Part shown: in pieces, positions 17,623 to 27,685 of the stretch
How positions within the stretch are numbered: the stretch's first letter is position 1
How the letters are laid out: each line of letters starts with the position of its first letter
Source of the DNA: a bacterium BRH_c32
GTDB taxonomy: Bacteria > Bacteroidota > Ignavibacteria > Ignavibacteriales > Melioribacteraceae
Assembly (NCBI GenBank): GCA_001516025.1
Contig: LOEU01000004.1
Location: forward strand, 164,700-228,699
Direction: 5' to 3'
Length of the DNA stretch: 64,000 bases
Translations under genes and position numbers: made by a program
Notes under the pieces: generated by a model
The model's database searches: none
What the model was told of the DNA's origin: nothing
The model's input: only the letters and a program-made list of their open reading frames with translations

Positions 17623-19125
17623 CTAGTCTATTCCCTTAAAAAGTATTTTGAAGGTAGTTCCTTCATGTTTTTTACTTTTGACGTCAATAAGGGCATTGTT
17701 AATATGACAATATCTTTTGACTAATGCTAATCCCAAACCATTACCTTCAAAGCTTCTCGTATAGCCCTGCTCTTCTTGCTGAAACGGTGAAAAGATCATC
17801 GGAAGGAATTCTTCGCTCATCCCAATTCCCGTATCTCGAATTTCGACAATTACATCATGATCTTTTTTCTCGAGTGATATTTGTACGAATCCCTTTAATG
17901 TATATTTTATTGCGTTATCGATTAGGTTAGCAAAGACCTGTATTATGCTATATTCGTCTCCGCTTATTTTTACGTTGCTGCTATTTTTGGAATAGATTAA
18001 ACGAATGCCTTTGGCTTCGGCACTCCTTTTATATTCGGTATAAAGTGGATCGATCACAATCGAATCCAAATTAATCTCTTTTAATGTCGGTTCATATAGT
18101 CCCGATTGAAGTTCGGACATATTGAGAATTGCGTCTATTGTTCTTATTATTCTTTTTGAAGCATTTTCCACGCATGGAAATAGGTCATCATATTCTTTTT
18201 CTATTTTGCCATGAACCACTTCTCCAATTAAATTAACGCTGCTAAGGATTACATTTATTGGTGTTCTTATTTCGTGAGACATTTGGTTTAGAAATTCGGT
18301 CTTTATTAAATCAGATTTCTCCGCCATCTCTTTGGCTTTTATAATTTCGTCCTTAATTTCCTTCTGCTTAGTAATATCATTTATCGTAGTAATAAAATTA
18401 AGCGGCTTACCGTCTTTATCTCTTTGAAGTACGGTACTGATATCAGTCCATACTATATGTCCATCTTTGTGAATATATCTTTTTCCCCATCTTGCTCGTG
18501 TTTTCCTTCCCGATAATATTTCTTTTACAATCTCTTCGTTATAAGGAATATCATTTGGGTGAGTAAGCTCACGCCAATTTATATTTAAGAGCTCCTCCTT
18601 CTTATAACCTAATATATCTGCGTAAGAATTATTCATTTCCATAAAGCCGTCTGTACTCGTTATAGCAATACCTACCGTGGTATTCATAAAAACTTCTTTG
18701 AATTTTTGTTGGGTCTCCTTCAGAATTTCTTCATTCTTAAGACGCGAGGATATATCTTTTATTGCAACGATATGAACTGCAGTTTCATTTATTTTGAAAA
18801 ATTCTCCAGTAATTTCCACCGGGAATATCGAGCCATCTTTTCGTTTATGGTATCTTATCGGAATCCGAATGGAGTGATCCAGCAGGTTATCGAAACTTCT
18901 TGTTACTTTTTCTGTCTTCTCCGGTTCGGCAGAGAGATCGGTATTCTTTAATATGGCTAATTCCTCTTGTGTGTAGCCATACATCTTTTCTACTGCTTCA
19001 TTTGTCTTTAATAGCGTACCATCCTCATTCCTTATTAATAGGAGAGCATCAGTAACTGATTCAAATAATTTATTATATAGTTTCTCGGTATTTTTTAATT
19101 CTCCGAGATCAAATTCGTTATTCAT
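17623..19125 (-). CDS. PAS-PAS sensor histidine kinase, cytoplasmic
   Basis: Histidine kinase of 500 residues with no membrane segment. Two PAS domains (about 12-130 and 140-255; DGTLLKTNEAVEKMYGY and GYKKEELL) precede HisKA with FLNQMSHEIRTPIN carrying the phospho-acceptor His, then the ATPase with NLIDNAIKYT, DTGIGMSEEF and GNGLGLALVKRYC. No receiver domain or response regulator is next to it. Its ATG overlaps the stop of the upstream kinase in ATGA, so the two are coupled. The catalytic halves of the two kinases are similar enough to be paralogues. Confidence 0.88.
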   Translation of the reverse strand: MNNEFDLGELKNTEKLYNKLFESVTDALLLIRNEDGTLLKTNEAVEKMYGYTQEELAILKNTDLSAEPEKTEKVTRSFDNLLDHSIRIPIRYHKRKDGSIFPVEITGEFFKINETAVHIVAIKDISSRLKNEEILKETQQKFKEVFMNTTVGIAITSTDGFMEMNNSYADILGYKKEELLNINWRELTHPNDIPYNEEIVKEILSGRKTRARWGKRYIHKDGHIVWTDISTVLQRDKDGKPLNFITTINDITKQKEIKDEIIKAKEMAEKSDLIKTEFLNQMSHEIRTPINVILSSVNLIGEVVHGKIEKEYDDLFPCVENASKRIIRTIDAILNMSELQSGLYEPTLKEINLDSIVIDPLYTEYKRSAEAKGIRLIYSKNSSNVKISGDEYSIIQVFANLIDNAIKYTLKGFVQISLEKKDHDVIVEIRDTGIGMSEEFLPMIFSPFQQEEQGYTRSFEGNGLGLALVKRYCHINNALIDVKSKKHEGTTFKILFKGID

Positions 19126-20828
19126 TCTAATCCATTAAAAGTTATTTGAAAAGAAGAACCTTTTCCCTTTTCACTTATTACATCTATTTCAGCATTATTA
19201 ATTTTGCAATATCTTTTTACTAAAGCCAGACCAAGACCATTACCGTCATAACTTCTTGAATAGCCTTGCTCCTCTTGTGAAAATGGTTCAAATATTTTTT
19301 CCAAATATTCTTCGCTAATCCCTATTCCGGAATCCGCTATTCTTACTATAATATTTTTTTCGTGCGATTCAAAGACCTTCAACTTAACGAAACCTTCATT
19401 GGTATATTTAATTGCATTATCAATAAGATTAGAAAAAATTTGTCCAATGCTATATTCATCTCCGTATATAGTAGGCAATATATCATAATGGAAATCAAAA
19501 TCAATATTTTTCGAGCGAGCATTCACTTTATATTGCGATAATATCGGGTCTAAAATATCTTTCTTTAGATTAATGTTTCTATATACTGTTTCGTAAGAGC
19601 CTGTTTGTAATTCAGATATGTTTAATATCATATTAATAGTTCTGATAATTCGATTACCCGCAATCTCAATCGATTCAAAACTGCCTTTGAGATCGGAACT
19701 GGTATTGAAATTCCCTTCCTCCAATTCCAATTTAATAAAATTGGTGTAATTAAGAATAATGTTTAGAGGTGAACGGATCTCATGAGACATCTGAGCAAGG
19801 AACTCTGATTTAAGTTTATTTGCTTTATCGGCATCATCCTTTGCTCTTATTAATTCACGAACCATAATCTTAAGATTATTCTCGGCTCTCAATTTTTCAT
19901 CCTGAAGATCGAACTTATGGAGTGCATAAGAGATATCATTTGCCACTTCTTCGAAGAGTGATTTCTCGTCCTGATCGTTTATATACATCCGATCCAGCAT
20001 TACCGAAAGGATTCCGAAAGTTTTACCCGAATGGAAAAGTTTAATTGTGAATCTTCCTTTTTGGCTATTCTTTTTATTCAAAAAACAATCTGTGCAATCA
20101 CTCTCCACATCGGCAACAATTTGAACTCCGCTCTTTGAAAGTGCTTTCTTTTGGCAGGGAGTTAAAATTTTTCTTCTAAAGTTCGCTTTGATTGTTTCAG
20201 TAGCAATATCATTGCCCGAAGAAGCAATATCAATAAAATTTAATTCTTTATCCAAGAGGGCTATATAAGCGTGGTCATAGCCTCTTAAATGCGTTAATAA
20301 ATTACATGTCTTTTTTAATAATTCTGTTTTGGAAGTTTCTTGAACTATTAGTTGATTCACGTTTCGTATTGAAGCAAGGATTAGATTAAGATGTTTGATT
20401 CGTGCTTCGTTATTAATCCGCTCGGTAATATCAAAGAATAAAACTGCAAACTTACCAAACCCGGGGCTATATGCTCGCACTTCATAATATTTATTTAGTT
20501 CGGCAATATAGTTCTCGAATTGTGTCGGGTTGCCCGTAAGTGCTACATTTCCAAATATCTTAATCCAGTATTCTTCTATACCTGGTAAAATATTTTTAAC
20601 GCATTTGCCTATAATATTCTCTGCTTTTAATCCGGTTAATCTTTCGAATTCAGGATTGACTGCTAAATAGCGATAATCGATAGGATTTTGATTTTCATCT
20701 GTAATTACTTCATGAAGCGCAAATCCCGTAATCATATTTGAAAACAGGAATTCGTAATCACTTGTTGTTAGCGCCCCAATATTGTCTTCCGGTTGCACCG
20801 AAGAATTTAAGTTATATATTTCACTCAT
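19122..20828 (-). CDS. PAS-GAF sensor histidine kinase, cytoplasmic
   Basis: Histidine kinase of 568 residues without membrane helices. An N-terminal PAS domain (about 25-135) is followed by a GAF-like domain (about 150-310) that contains a Cys-rich piece, ESDCTDCFLN, possibly sensing redox or metal. HisKA is FLAQMSHEIRSPLN and the ATPase boxes are NLIDNAIKYT, DSGIGISEEY and GNGLGLALVKRYC. It is the first gene of a two-kinase operon and overlaps the second by 4 bases. The output regulator is not in the window. Confidence 0.87.
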   Translation of the reverse strand: MSEIYNLNSSVQPEDNIGALTTSDYEFLFSNMITGFALHEVITDENQNPIDYRYLAVNPEFERLTGLKAENIIGKCVKNILPGIEEYWIKIFGNVALTGNPTQFENYIAELNKYYEVRAYSPGFGKFAVLFFDITERINNEARIKHLNLILASIRNVNQLIVQETSKTELLKKTCNLLTHLRGYDHAYIALLDKELNFIDIASSGNDIATETIKANFRRKILTPCQKKALSKSGVQIVADVESDCTDCFLNKKNSQKGRFTIKLFHSGKTFGILSVMLDRMYINDQDEKSLFEEVANDISYALHKFDLQDEKLRAENNLKIMVRELIRAKDDADKANKLKSEFLAQMSHEIRSPLNIILNYTNFIKLELEEGNFNTSSDLKGSFESIEIAGNRIIRTINMILNISELQTGSYETVYRNINLKKDILDPILSQYKVNARSKNIDFDFHYDILPTIYGDEYSIGQIFSNLIDNAIKYTNEGFVKLKVFESHEKNIIVRIADSGIGISEEYLEKIFEPFSQEEQGYSRSYDGNGLGLALVKRYCKINNAEIDVISEKGKGSSFQITFNGLE

Positions 20829-20949
20829 CTAAAATCTAATTCACTTATTTTATATCTCGAAATCTGAATATTCCAAATCAAAGTTCATCGGGAATTCTTC
20901 ACCACTCTATTATCGAATGAATAAATTAAATATTTAACTCATTTATATA

Positions 20950-22275
20950 TCAAAATACTCTCCCGTTTCGGAATCGAACGAGTGAATATGCGTTTAATAA
21001 TAGAGTAAAAACTAGTAATACAACGATATTAGTATAGACAGATGAAAGGGGAGCATTGCGCCAAAGGACGCTCAAGAATGCTTCCACCGACCAATATGTC
21101 ATTGTAGCTTTTGAACCGGTTTGCATCCATTCGGGCATAAACTGAATAGGGAACCATGAGCCGCCGAGAGCCGACATTACTAATATCAAAAGCATACTTA
21201 CACCATTTGCTTGGCTTGCGGTTTTCGTAGTCGCTGTTATTATCATTGCGAATGATACCGCCGCCATTGCCGATACGATAATTACTATCATCAAATTAAA
21301 GAAGTTTGAAAATATATCGATATCAAAAAATGCCCACGAGAAAACGAATAATACTAATAGCTGAAACACTCCGAGCATTGTAGAATAAATATATTTACTC
21401 CAAAGAATATCAGCTCTCGAAACACTCATACATAGGAGCCGCTTTAGTGTCCCTTCCTGCTTTTCTTCAAAAAGCGAAGTAGCGGCTCCAGTAATTGAAA
21501 AGAGCAAAAACATCATTGCCCATCCGCCTACCGAGCGTGTCAATCCCGGATTGGATATTTCTTTCCCCACTAACTGCTCGTTATCAAACTGAATAATATT
21601 ACCCATAAAATTTGCTTCGGCACTAGTATCGGCAGAACTATTGAATAGGGAGGAAGAATCTACTTTAGTAAGTTCCGACATAAACGAATCGGAATCAACG
21701 CCAAAATACTTCGTAACGGTTTTTGTCATATCCCGATAAAAGCGTGCAGTACTATCACTGCCAATATAGTTAATTGCTTTTCTTTTCAATATGATTGGCA
21801 TCACTTTGGGGATTTGCGTCATAATGGTCTGCTGCATCGCTCCTTGAACTATTGCCGATTCAATCTCGTTCTTGGGGTCGTAATAAAACTTAAATTTAAG
21901 TGCAGATGATGTGTCAAGGAAGAAATCTTTCGGCATTACGATTGCCGCCATAATTTTTCCTCCTCTTACAAATTCTTTTGCTGATTCTTCATCAAATAAA
22001 ACTGAATCTTTGCTATCAGCGGGTAGATATTTTTTTATCATTCTAAGGGATTTGGATGTATCAAGTTTCGATTCAATTAAATCAGCTACCACAGAATTGC
22101 TATTATTGACGAGTATGATATTAGTTTTGCCTCGAGGTCCGCTCCCTTTACCACCGAAAACATTTCCGAAAATTATTATTAGTAACATCGGAACTACAAA
22201 AGTTAATATCACGGCAGGCTTATCATTAAGAAATCTGATAATATCTTTTATCACTAAGTGGTATATATTTTTCAA
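20950..22275 (-). CDS. ABC-2 type exporter permease
   Basis: Membrane subunit of an ABC exporter, 441 residues. One N-terminal helix (about 20-40) is followed by a large extracytoplasmic domain (about 45-235) and five clustered helices in the C-terminal half (for example VGGWAMMFLLFSITGAATSLF and VSMLLILVMSALGGSWFP), the ABC2_membrane_3/YhgE-like layout. Its start overlaps the stop of the ATPase gene by 4 bases. Such pairs export lipids, drugs or other hydrophobic compounds; the substrate cannot be told. Confidence 0.88.
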   Translation of the reverse strand: MKNIYHLVIKDIIRFLNDKPAVILTFVVPMLLIIIFGNVFGGKGSGPRGKTNIILVNNSNSVVADLIESKLDTSKSLRMIKKYLPADSKDSVLFDEESAKEFVRGGKIMAAIVMPKDFFLDTSSALKFKFYYDPKNEIESAIVQGAMQQTIMTQIPKVMPIILKRKAINYIGSDSTARFYRDMTKTVTKYFGVDSDSFMSELTKVDSSSLFNSSADTSAEANFMGNIIQFDNEQLVGKEISNPGLTRSVGGWAMMFLLFSITGAATSLFEEKQEGTLKRLLCMSVSRADILWSKYIYSTMLGVFQLLVLFVFSWAFFDIDIFSNFFNLMIVIIVSAMAAVSFAMIITATTKTASQANGVSMLLILVMSALGGSWFPIQFMPEWMQTGSKATMTYWSVEAFLSVLWRNAPLSSVYTNIVVLLVFTLLLNAYSLVRFRNGRVF

Positions 22276-23192
22276 TCTCTTAAGCTCCTTCCGGTTAAAT
22301 TAAGAAAAACGTCTTCTAATGTGGCTCGGCTTACTTGAACGAATTCGTTATGAATCCCTTCCTCTTCTAATCTGATAAAAGTCTTTGAATGTTGCTTGTA
22401 TTTATCATTTACGATCAGTTCATAATAAAAATCGTGCTCGGATATTATTCCCATATCACTGATAGCAGAAATTTTGTCTTGTGTAAAAGCCGTTTTCTGA
22501 ATTTTTATTGTTTCTTTTTGCTCGAGCATGTTTATTAAATCGACGAGTGTTCCTTGAGCAATAATTTTTCCGTTATCGATAATCGCCAGGCGGGAACAAA
22601 GCCGCTCGGCTTCTTCCATATAATGTGTCGTATATAAAATTGTTTTGCCTTCTTTATTCAAATCGTGAAGCATCTCGAAAATTGCATTGCGAGATTGAGG
22701 GTCAACTCCCACAGTCGGTTCATCGCATAATATTATATCGGGATTATGAAGAAGACTTACTGCAAGATTAATTCTCCTTTTCATCCCACCCGAAAAGTCC
22801 TTGACCTTATCTTTCTTTCTATCGGTTAATTGAACTAGCTCCATCACTTCATTAATTTTTTTCTCTAATTCATTTCCTTTGAGATCAAAAATGCTTCCGA
22901 AAATTTTTAGATTTTGATAAGCGGTGAGTTCGAGATAGAGCGCAATCTCTTGTGGTACGTATCCGATCTTTTTTCTTAGCTGTGTGTTCTCGATTGTTAT
23001 ATCTTCTCCGTCAATCGAAACGTTTCCGAGCTCCGGTTCTAGATATCCTATGATAGTATTTATTAGTGTCGTTTTGCCTGCTCCATTCGGTCCTAGGAGC
23101 CCAAAAAATTCTCCCTTTTCTATATCTAAGGAGATATTATCTAATGCTGTAAGACTTCCAAAAGACTTTGTAATGTTTTTGATTTTTAACAT
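22272..23192 (-). CDS. ABC transporter ATP-binding protein (exporter type)
   Basis: ATPase partner of the ABC-2 permease, 306 residues. Walker A is GPNGAGKTT, the signature is FSGGMKRR, and Walker B is ILCDEPTVGVDP, followed by a switch His in LYTTHYMEEAE: the CcmA/DrrA-type class. ATG at 23192 starts directly with the conserved LKIKNITKSFG; an in-frame TTG at 23219 would add nine residues but has no ribosome site. About 70 C-terminal residues after the core domain fit the usual DUF4162-type tail. It is read divergently from the ABC-F gene. Confidence 0.9.
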   Translation of the reverse strand: MLKIKNITKSFGSLTALDNISLDIEKGEFFGLLGPNGAGKTTLINTIIGYLEPELGNVSIDGEDITIENTQLRKKIGYVPQEIALYLELTAYQNLKIFGSIFDLKGNELEKKINEVMELVQLTDRKKDKVKDFSGGMKRRINLAVSLLHNPDIILCDEPTVGVDPQSRNAIFEMLHDLNKEGKTILYTTHYMEEAERLCSRLAIIDNGKIIAQGTLVDLINMLEQKETIKIQKTAFTQDKISAISDMGIISEHDFYYELIVNDKYKQHSKTFIRLEEEGIHNEFVQVSRATLEDVFLNLTGRSLRD

Positions 23193-23356
23193 AGCAACCG
23201 ATTTTAATTGAGAAAACAATATAATAAAAGGAGATAATAATTAGACGTAGGCTCTTTAAGATAGTTTTGCTGATTCCGAAATAATTTTAATTCACTAATT
23301 CTTATTCGTAAGAGACAAATTAGCTATATTAGACATTCAAAAAAACTAATGAATAA

Positions 23357-25240
23357 ATGAGCATAAATGTAACACCTGTAATATTAACGGCATCGGAACT
23401 CGAAGTCCATTACGGCGAAAATATTATTCTTGATAAAGCATCTCTTAGCATTCATGAAGAAGATAGGATCGGACTAGTAGGCAGGAACGGCGCTGGTAAA
23501 TCGACTTTCTTAAAAATTATTTCGGGCGATCAAATCCCCGATAGCGGAAACGTGGCTAAGAGGAAAGACCTCCGAACCAGTTTTCTTTCGCAGGAATTTT
23601 CTCTTAATGAATCCGGAACTGTATTCGATAATATTCTTGATGGCGCAGAGCATATCAGGAAACTTGTTGCCGAATATGAAGCATTAGATCCGCATGCCGA
23701 AGACCGGCATATAATCGAAGAGAAAATTAATCTACTAGATGGCTGGAATCTCGAACGCAATATCGAACTTATTATAAAATCACTTAACGCTCCCGAAGCA
23801 GATAGGCAAATAAAATTACTTTCGGGCGGCGAGAAAAGAAGAGTGGCTCTCTGCCGTGCTCTTATTTCACATCCCGATTTATTAATTCTCGATGAACCTA
23901 CTAATCATCTCGATACCGATTCTATTGAGTGGATCGAAAACTTCCTCTCCGGGTATAAAGGTACTTGTATATTCGTTACTCATGATAGATATTTTTTGGA
24001 TCGAATTGCAGATCGAATTGTAGAACTCGCAAACGGTACATTTTATTCGCATCAGGGGAACTATACTGATTACCTCGTCAATAAAGCCGAGCGGCAGGCT
24101 ATTAGAGAATCGGAAGAACAGAAGCGACAAAATTTTCTTAGACGAGAACTAGAGTGGGTAATGAGAGGTCCGCGTGCCCGCCGCACTAAAGCCAAAAGCC
24201 GATTAGATCAATATCATGAAATAGCTTCACAAAAAGATATCGAAACAGAAATTGATGTCGAGCTTATTATTCCGCCTGCGCCTCGTCTCGGTAATAAAGT
24301 AATTGAACTTAAAAATCTTGGTGTGGAATTCGGAGGCAAAAAATTATTCGATAATCTTAATTTCCTTTTTGATCCAAAAAGAAAACTCGGAATTGTAGGC
24401 AAAAATGGAGTAGGGAAAACAACACTCCTTAAATTGATACTCGGTCAAATAGCTAATTATAAAGGCAAAATCGATATAAGCGAAAACGTGGAATTTAATT
24501 ATGTCGATCAATCTCGCATTCTTCTCAATGACGAAGATACCGTAATTAAAGCTATCGGCGAGGGGAGCGAATCGATAAAGTTCGGTAATTCGCAAATAAG
24601 TATCTGGACTTATTTAAGGAGATTTCTTTTTACCGATGATAGAATTAATACTTTTGTCGGGAGACTCTCGGGCGGTGAAAGAAGCCGTTTAATGCTTGCA
24701 AAAATTTTGAAGAAGGGTGGTAACTTTTTAATCTTCGATGAGCCGACAAATGATCTTGATCTCCCAACCCTCCGAATACTCGAGGAAGCGATAATCAATT
24801 TTGACGGATGCGTAGTTGTAGTAAGTCACGATAGGTATTTCCTTAACCGAATCTGTAATGGAATACTTGCGATTGAAGAGGATGGAAAGACATTTTTTAA
24901 TGAAGGCAATTACGATTATTACCTTGAGAAAAAGGCAATACGCAGAAAAGAAAATGAAGAACCAAGAACTGCAATTAAGAAAGAAGATACAAGAATAAAA
25001 ATTTCTACTAAAAAACTTACATGGAAAGAATCAAAAGAACTTGAGACGATAGAAGAAAATATTCTAGCAGCAGAGGCGGAGGTCGAGAGAATTGAATCGA
25101 TTTTTGCCGCACCCGATTACCACATAAAATATGCGGCGATGACTAATGAATTAACCGCTCAACTAAGCCAAGCTAAAGAGAAAATAGATGCACTATATAA
25201 AAGATGGGAAGAACTTGAAACAATTAAGAGAGGCGAATAA
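23357..25240 (+). CDS. ABC-F family ATPase, Uup-like
   Basis: Soluble twin-ATPase of 627 residues that acts on ribosomes or DNA intermediates rather than in transport. Two nucleotide-binding domains have GRNGAGKST and GKNGVGKTT as Walker A, LSGGEKRRVAL and LSGGERSRLML as signatures, and ILDEPTNHLD and IFDEPTNDLD as Walker B. The linker is rich in Arg (RGPRARRTKAKSR). The C-terminal 90 residues form a basic coiled coil with the WKESKELETIE start that marks the Uup subgroup. No transmembrane segment. The gene stands alone, divergent from the exporter pair. Confidence 0.9.
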   Translation: MSINVTPVILTASELEVHYGENIILDKASLSIHEEDRIGLVGRNGAGKSTFLKIISGDQIPDSGNVAKRKDLRTSFLSQEFSLNESGTVFDNILDGAEHIRKLVAEYEALDPHAEDRHIIEEKINLLDGWNLERNIELIIKSLNAPEADRQIKLLSGGEKRRVALCRALISHPDLLILDEPTNHLDTDSIEWIENFLSGYKGTCIFVTHDRYFLDRIADRIVELANGTFYSHQGNYTDYLVNKAERQAIRESEEQKRQNFLRRELEWVMRGPRARRTKAKSRLDQYHEIASQKDIETEIDVELIIPPAPRLGNKVIELKNLGVEFGGKKLFDNLNFLFDPKRKLGIVGKNGVGKTTLLKLILGQIANYKGKIDISENVEFNYVDQSRILLNDEDTVIKAIGEGSESIKFGNSQISIWTYLRRFLFTDDRINTFVGRLSGGERSRLMLAKILKKGGNFLIFDEPTNDLDLPTLRILEEAIINFDGCVVVVSHDRYFLNRICNGILAIEEDGKTFFNEGNYDYYLEKKAIRRKENEEPRTAIKKEDTRIKISTKKLTWKESKELETIEENILAAEAEVERIESIFAAPDYHIKYAAMTNELTAQLSQAKEKIDALYKRWEELETIKRGE

Positions 25241-25342
25241 AAATAACGGTTCATTAATGACTGGCATACACTAATGCTATATTGAATTAAAATTTAGGGA
25301 TGTTGGACTGTCTTTCCAAGTATTGAAAACTTATTATTGAAA

Positions 25343-25432
25343 ATGTCATTGCCCGGTAAGCTCAACAGCTCTAAGCAAAAATATAATATTACGGAGAAAG
25401 GTAAATCTCTTTTAGAGGAATTAAATGAGTAA
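25343..25432 (+). pseudogene. Possible tail of a winged-helix regulator (relic)
   Basis: A 29-codon open stretch ending in KYNITEKGKSLLEELNE and a stop. The Y-x-ITEKG-x-x-LLEE pattern is the usual end of PadR/MarR-type winged-helix proteins (last strand and helix). Upstream in the same frame a stop occurs after 15 further codons without recognisable helix-turn-helix, so this is at best the remnant of a lost regulator gene. Confidence 0.35.
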
Positions 25433-25467
25433 TAACGGAGGAATAAAAGATTATTTGTGTGCAGCGA

Positions 25468-25620
25468 CTATGCTGTAGCTTCTTCTAATTCCATCTTCGA
25501 GCGAAAATCTTGATGGGAACGATTGAATATTCCCGAATCAATCTCGACATTTAAATTCGCTGATCGGAATAATTTCAAAATCTCCTTTTCCAACCTAGTA
25601 TTTTCAAATCTCCCACACAT
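25468..25620 (-). pseudogene. Possible N-terminal fragment of an SRAP (HMCES/YedK) peptidase
   Basis: A 50-codon open stretch starts MCGRFENT. A Met-Cys-Gly-Arg start, with Cys2 as the catalytic residue, is the hallmark of SRAP proteins that crosslink to abasic DNA. The following residues (EILKLF, then IFNRS) can be fitted to the family's next helix and strand, but the conserved Asn-x-Ala-Pro segment is missing and a stop follows. Normal length is over 200 residues, so this is a truncated remnant if the match is real. Confidence 0.4.
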
Positions 25621-25750
25621 AATAACCTTAGCTCTATTGACTTTAGCAATAAAAACATCAATTTTTTTGTTAAGAAGAATAGTATTTATTAAAAACCAAA
25701 AATACCGATATTTTTTTCACATTTATACTTTCTAAATATGAGGGAATTAA

Positions 25751-26128
25751 ATGGAAGAAGTTTTTGTTAAAGATGCTCCTAAAGCGATTGGTCCATATTG
25801 CCACGCTATGAAAGTTCACGGTTTAATGTTCTGTTCAGGGCAAACTCCTTTGGATCCTGAAACAATGAAAATTGTTGGCGATAATATTATGGATCAAACT
25901 GAACGTGTTTTAAAAAATATCTCTATCGTATTAGCCGAAGAAAATCTATCTTTGAAGGATATTGTAAAAACTACAGTCTATCTAAAAAATATGGAAGATT
26001 TCGAAGGAATGAATAAAGTATATGCACATATGTTTGCCGGACATAAACCTTCAAGGACTACGATTTCAATAAAGCAAAATCCATTAGATGCTTTAGTTGA
26101 GATCGAATGCATTGCTGAGCTAAAATGA
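25751..26128 (+). CDS. ridA: RidA family enamine/imine deaminase
   Basis: Cytoplasmic trimeric protein of 125 residues that hydrolyses reactive 2-aminoacrylate-type enamines. Seen: AIGPYCHAMKV at the start, SGQTPLDP, the invariant Arg in PSRTTI, and VEIECIAEL at the C-terminus with the conserved Glu. Length and motifs are those of the RidA core subfamily. The stop overlaps the ATG of the next gene in ATGA. Confidence 0.92.
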   Translation: MEEVFVKDAPKAIGPYCHAMKVHGLMFCSGQTPLDPETMKIVGDNIMDQTERVLKNISIVLAEENLSLKDIVKTTVYLKNMEDFEGMNKVYAHMFAGHKPSRTTISIKQNPLDALVEIECIAELK

Positions 26129-27582
26129 AAATCTTTCTTACCGGAGTTACGGGTTATATTGGCAAACGAATTCTTCCGGTTCTTTTAGAGCAGGGACACG
26201 AAATCATTTGCTGTGTAAGAGACAAAAATAGACTTCCGGTTGATGGAGTTTATTCTCATCCAAACATTTCCGTTTTCGAAGCTGATTTCCTTAATAAAAT
26301 ATCTTTTAGCGAAGAACTGAATAGTATTGATGCAGCATATTATCTAATTCATTCAATGAGTTCCGGAGTTGATGATTTCGGAAAGCTCGAAGAACAATCC
26401 GCACTAAATTTTCTTGAACTCATTAATCAAACAAATGCAAAACAGATAATCTATCTCAGCGGAATTACTAACGAATCCAAACTCTCTAAACATTTGACAT
26501 CACGAAAAAATGTAGAAACAATTTTAAGAAAAGGTAATATCCCCGTTACAGTTTTAAAAGCCGGAATAATAGTCGGCAGCGGAAGTGCATCATTCGAAAT
26601 CATTCGCGACATTGTAGAAAAACTTCCCGTGATGATCGCTCCGAAATGGTTACTAACAAAGACTCAACCAATTGCTATCAGAAATGTAATTCAATGCTTA
26701 ACCGGTGTATTGCTCGATGAGAAAACATTTAATAAGTCATTTGATATTGGCGGACCCGATATCATTTCTTATAAAGAAATGCTTCTCCAATTTGCCGAAG
26801 TTCGTGGATTAAAAAGAATAATATTTTCTGTCCCCGTAATGACACCGCGCTTATCTTCTTACTGGCTTTATTTTGTTACTGCCACATCATACAAACTTGC
26901 TGTAAATCTTGTAAACAGTATGAAGGTGGAAATCATAGCCAAAGATGATGAGCTAATAAATATGCTGAGGATAAAGAAAATTTCGTATAAAGAAGCGGTG
27001 GGATTAGCGTTTCAAAAAATTGAACAGAATATGGTAGCATCGAGTTGGAAGGATTCATTAGTCTCTAGTTCCTTTGAAAATTCGCTTCAATCTCATATTG
27101 AGGTCCCTGTTAATGGCTGTTTTATCGATAAAAGAGAGAAAGTGATTGATTCAAAAAATGTTAAACGTGTTGTGGAAAATATTTGGTCGATCGGCGGTAA
27201 TCGCGGTTGGTATTATGCAGATTGGCTATGGCATATAAGAGGTTTCCTTGATAAAGTTTTCGGAGGTGTCGGTTTAAGAAGAGGCAGAACAAATGCAAAT
27301 ACGATTTATGCGGGCGATACGCTTGATTTCTGGCGTGTTCTAATTGCCGATAAAAATAATACGAGATTACTATTATATGCCGAAATGAAACTACCCGGCG
27401 AAGCTTGGCTCGAATTCAAAATTGTAAAGAAAGCCGGAAAACATTTTCTTCAGCAAACCGCAACATTTCGCCCAAAAGGTTTGCTAGGTAGACTTTATTG
27501 GTATTCAGTTTCACCGTTTCATTATTTTGTTTTTGATGGGATGGCTGAGAAAATTATTAATTTGGATAGAAATACATTTTAA
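26125..27582 (+). CDS. NAD(P)-binding epimerase-like protein with C-terminal DUF2867-type domain
   Basis: Atypical short-chain dehydrogenase of 485 residues. The Rossmann motif GVTGYIGKR opens the protein; YYLIHSM and the central region resemble the YbjT-type NmrA-like family. From about residue 320, after EVPVNGCFIDKR, a second domain with WSIGGNRGWYYADWLWHIRG matches the DUF2867 domain usually fused to these proteins. It is coupled to ridA by a 4-base overlap. Function is not established in the family; a quinone- or lipid-related reductase role has been suggested only by analogy. Confidence 0.82.
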   Translation: MKIFLTGVTGYIGKRILPVLLEQGHEIICCVRDKNRLPVDGVYSHPNISVFEADFLNKISFSEELNSIDAAYYLIHSMSSGVDDFGKLEEQSALNFLELINQTNAKQIIYLSGITNESKLSKHLTSRKNVETILRKGNIPVTVLKAGIIVGSGSASFEIIRDIVEKLPVMIAPKWLLTKTQPIAIRNVIQCLTGVLLDEKTFNKSFDIGGPDIISYKEMLLQFAEVRGLKRIIFSVPVMTPRLSSYWLYFVTATSYKLAVNLVNSMKVEIIAKDDELINMLRIKKISYKEAVGLAFQKIEQNMVASSWKDSLVSSSFENSLQSHIEVPVNGCFIDKREKVIDSKNVKRVVENIWSIGGNRGWYYADWLWHIRGFLDKVFGGVGLRRGRTNANTIYAGDTLDFWRVLIADKNNTRLLLYAEMKLPGEAWLEFKIVKKAGKHFLQQTATFRPKGLLGRLYWYSVSPFHYFVFDGMAEKIINLDRNTF

Positions 27583-27685
27583 TCTATTTATTTTTGTTTA
27601 AATAAATCCAGATTTAGAATTATTTATTGAATTTTTCTTCTTTTCATTCGATAATTTGGTTAAGTATGAATTTAGGTGCGTATAA

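Larger units (their letters stand above)
25241..25750. other. Gene-free stretch holding two small gene relics
   Basis: About 510 bases separate the ABC-F gene from the RidA gene. Apart from the two relics annotated separately (a winged-helix tail at 25343-25432 on plus, an SRAP-like head at 25468-25620 on minus) I see only AT-rich sequence. GAGGGAATTAA just before 25751 provides the RidA ribosome site. Confidence 0.5.

Noticed and set aside
25523..25735. 70-codon open frame before ridA
   Set aside because: AT-rich chance frame opposite the SRAP-like fragment, with no ribosome site and an unlikely composition.
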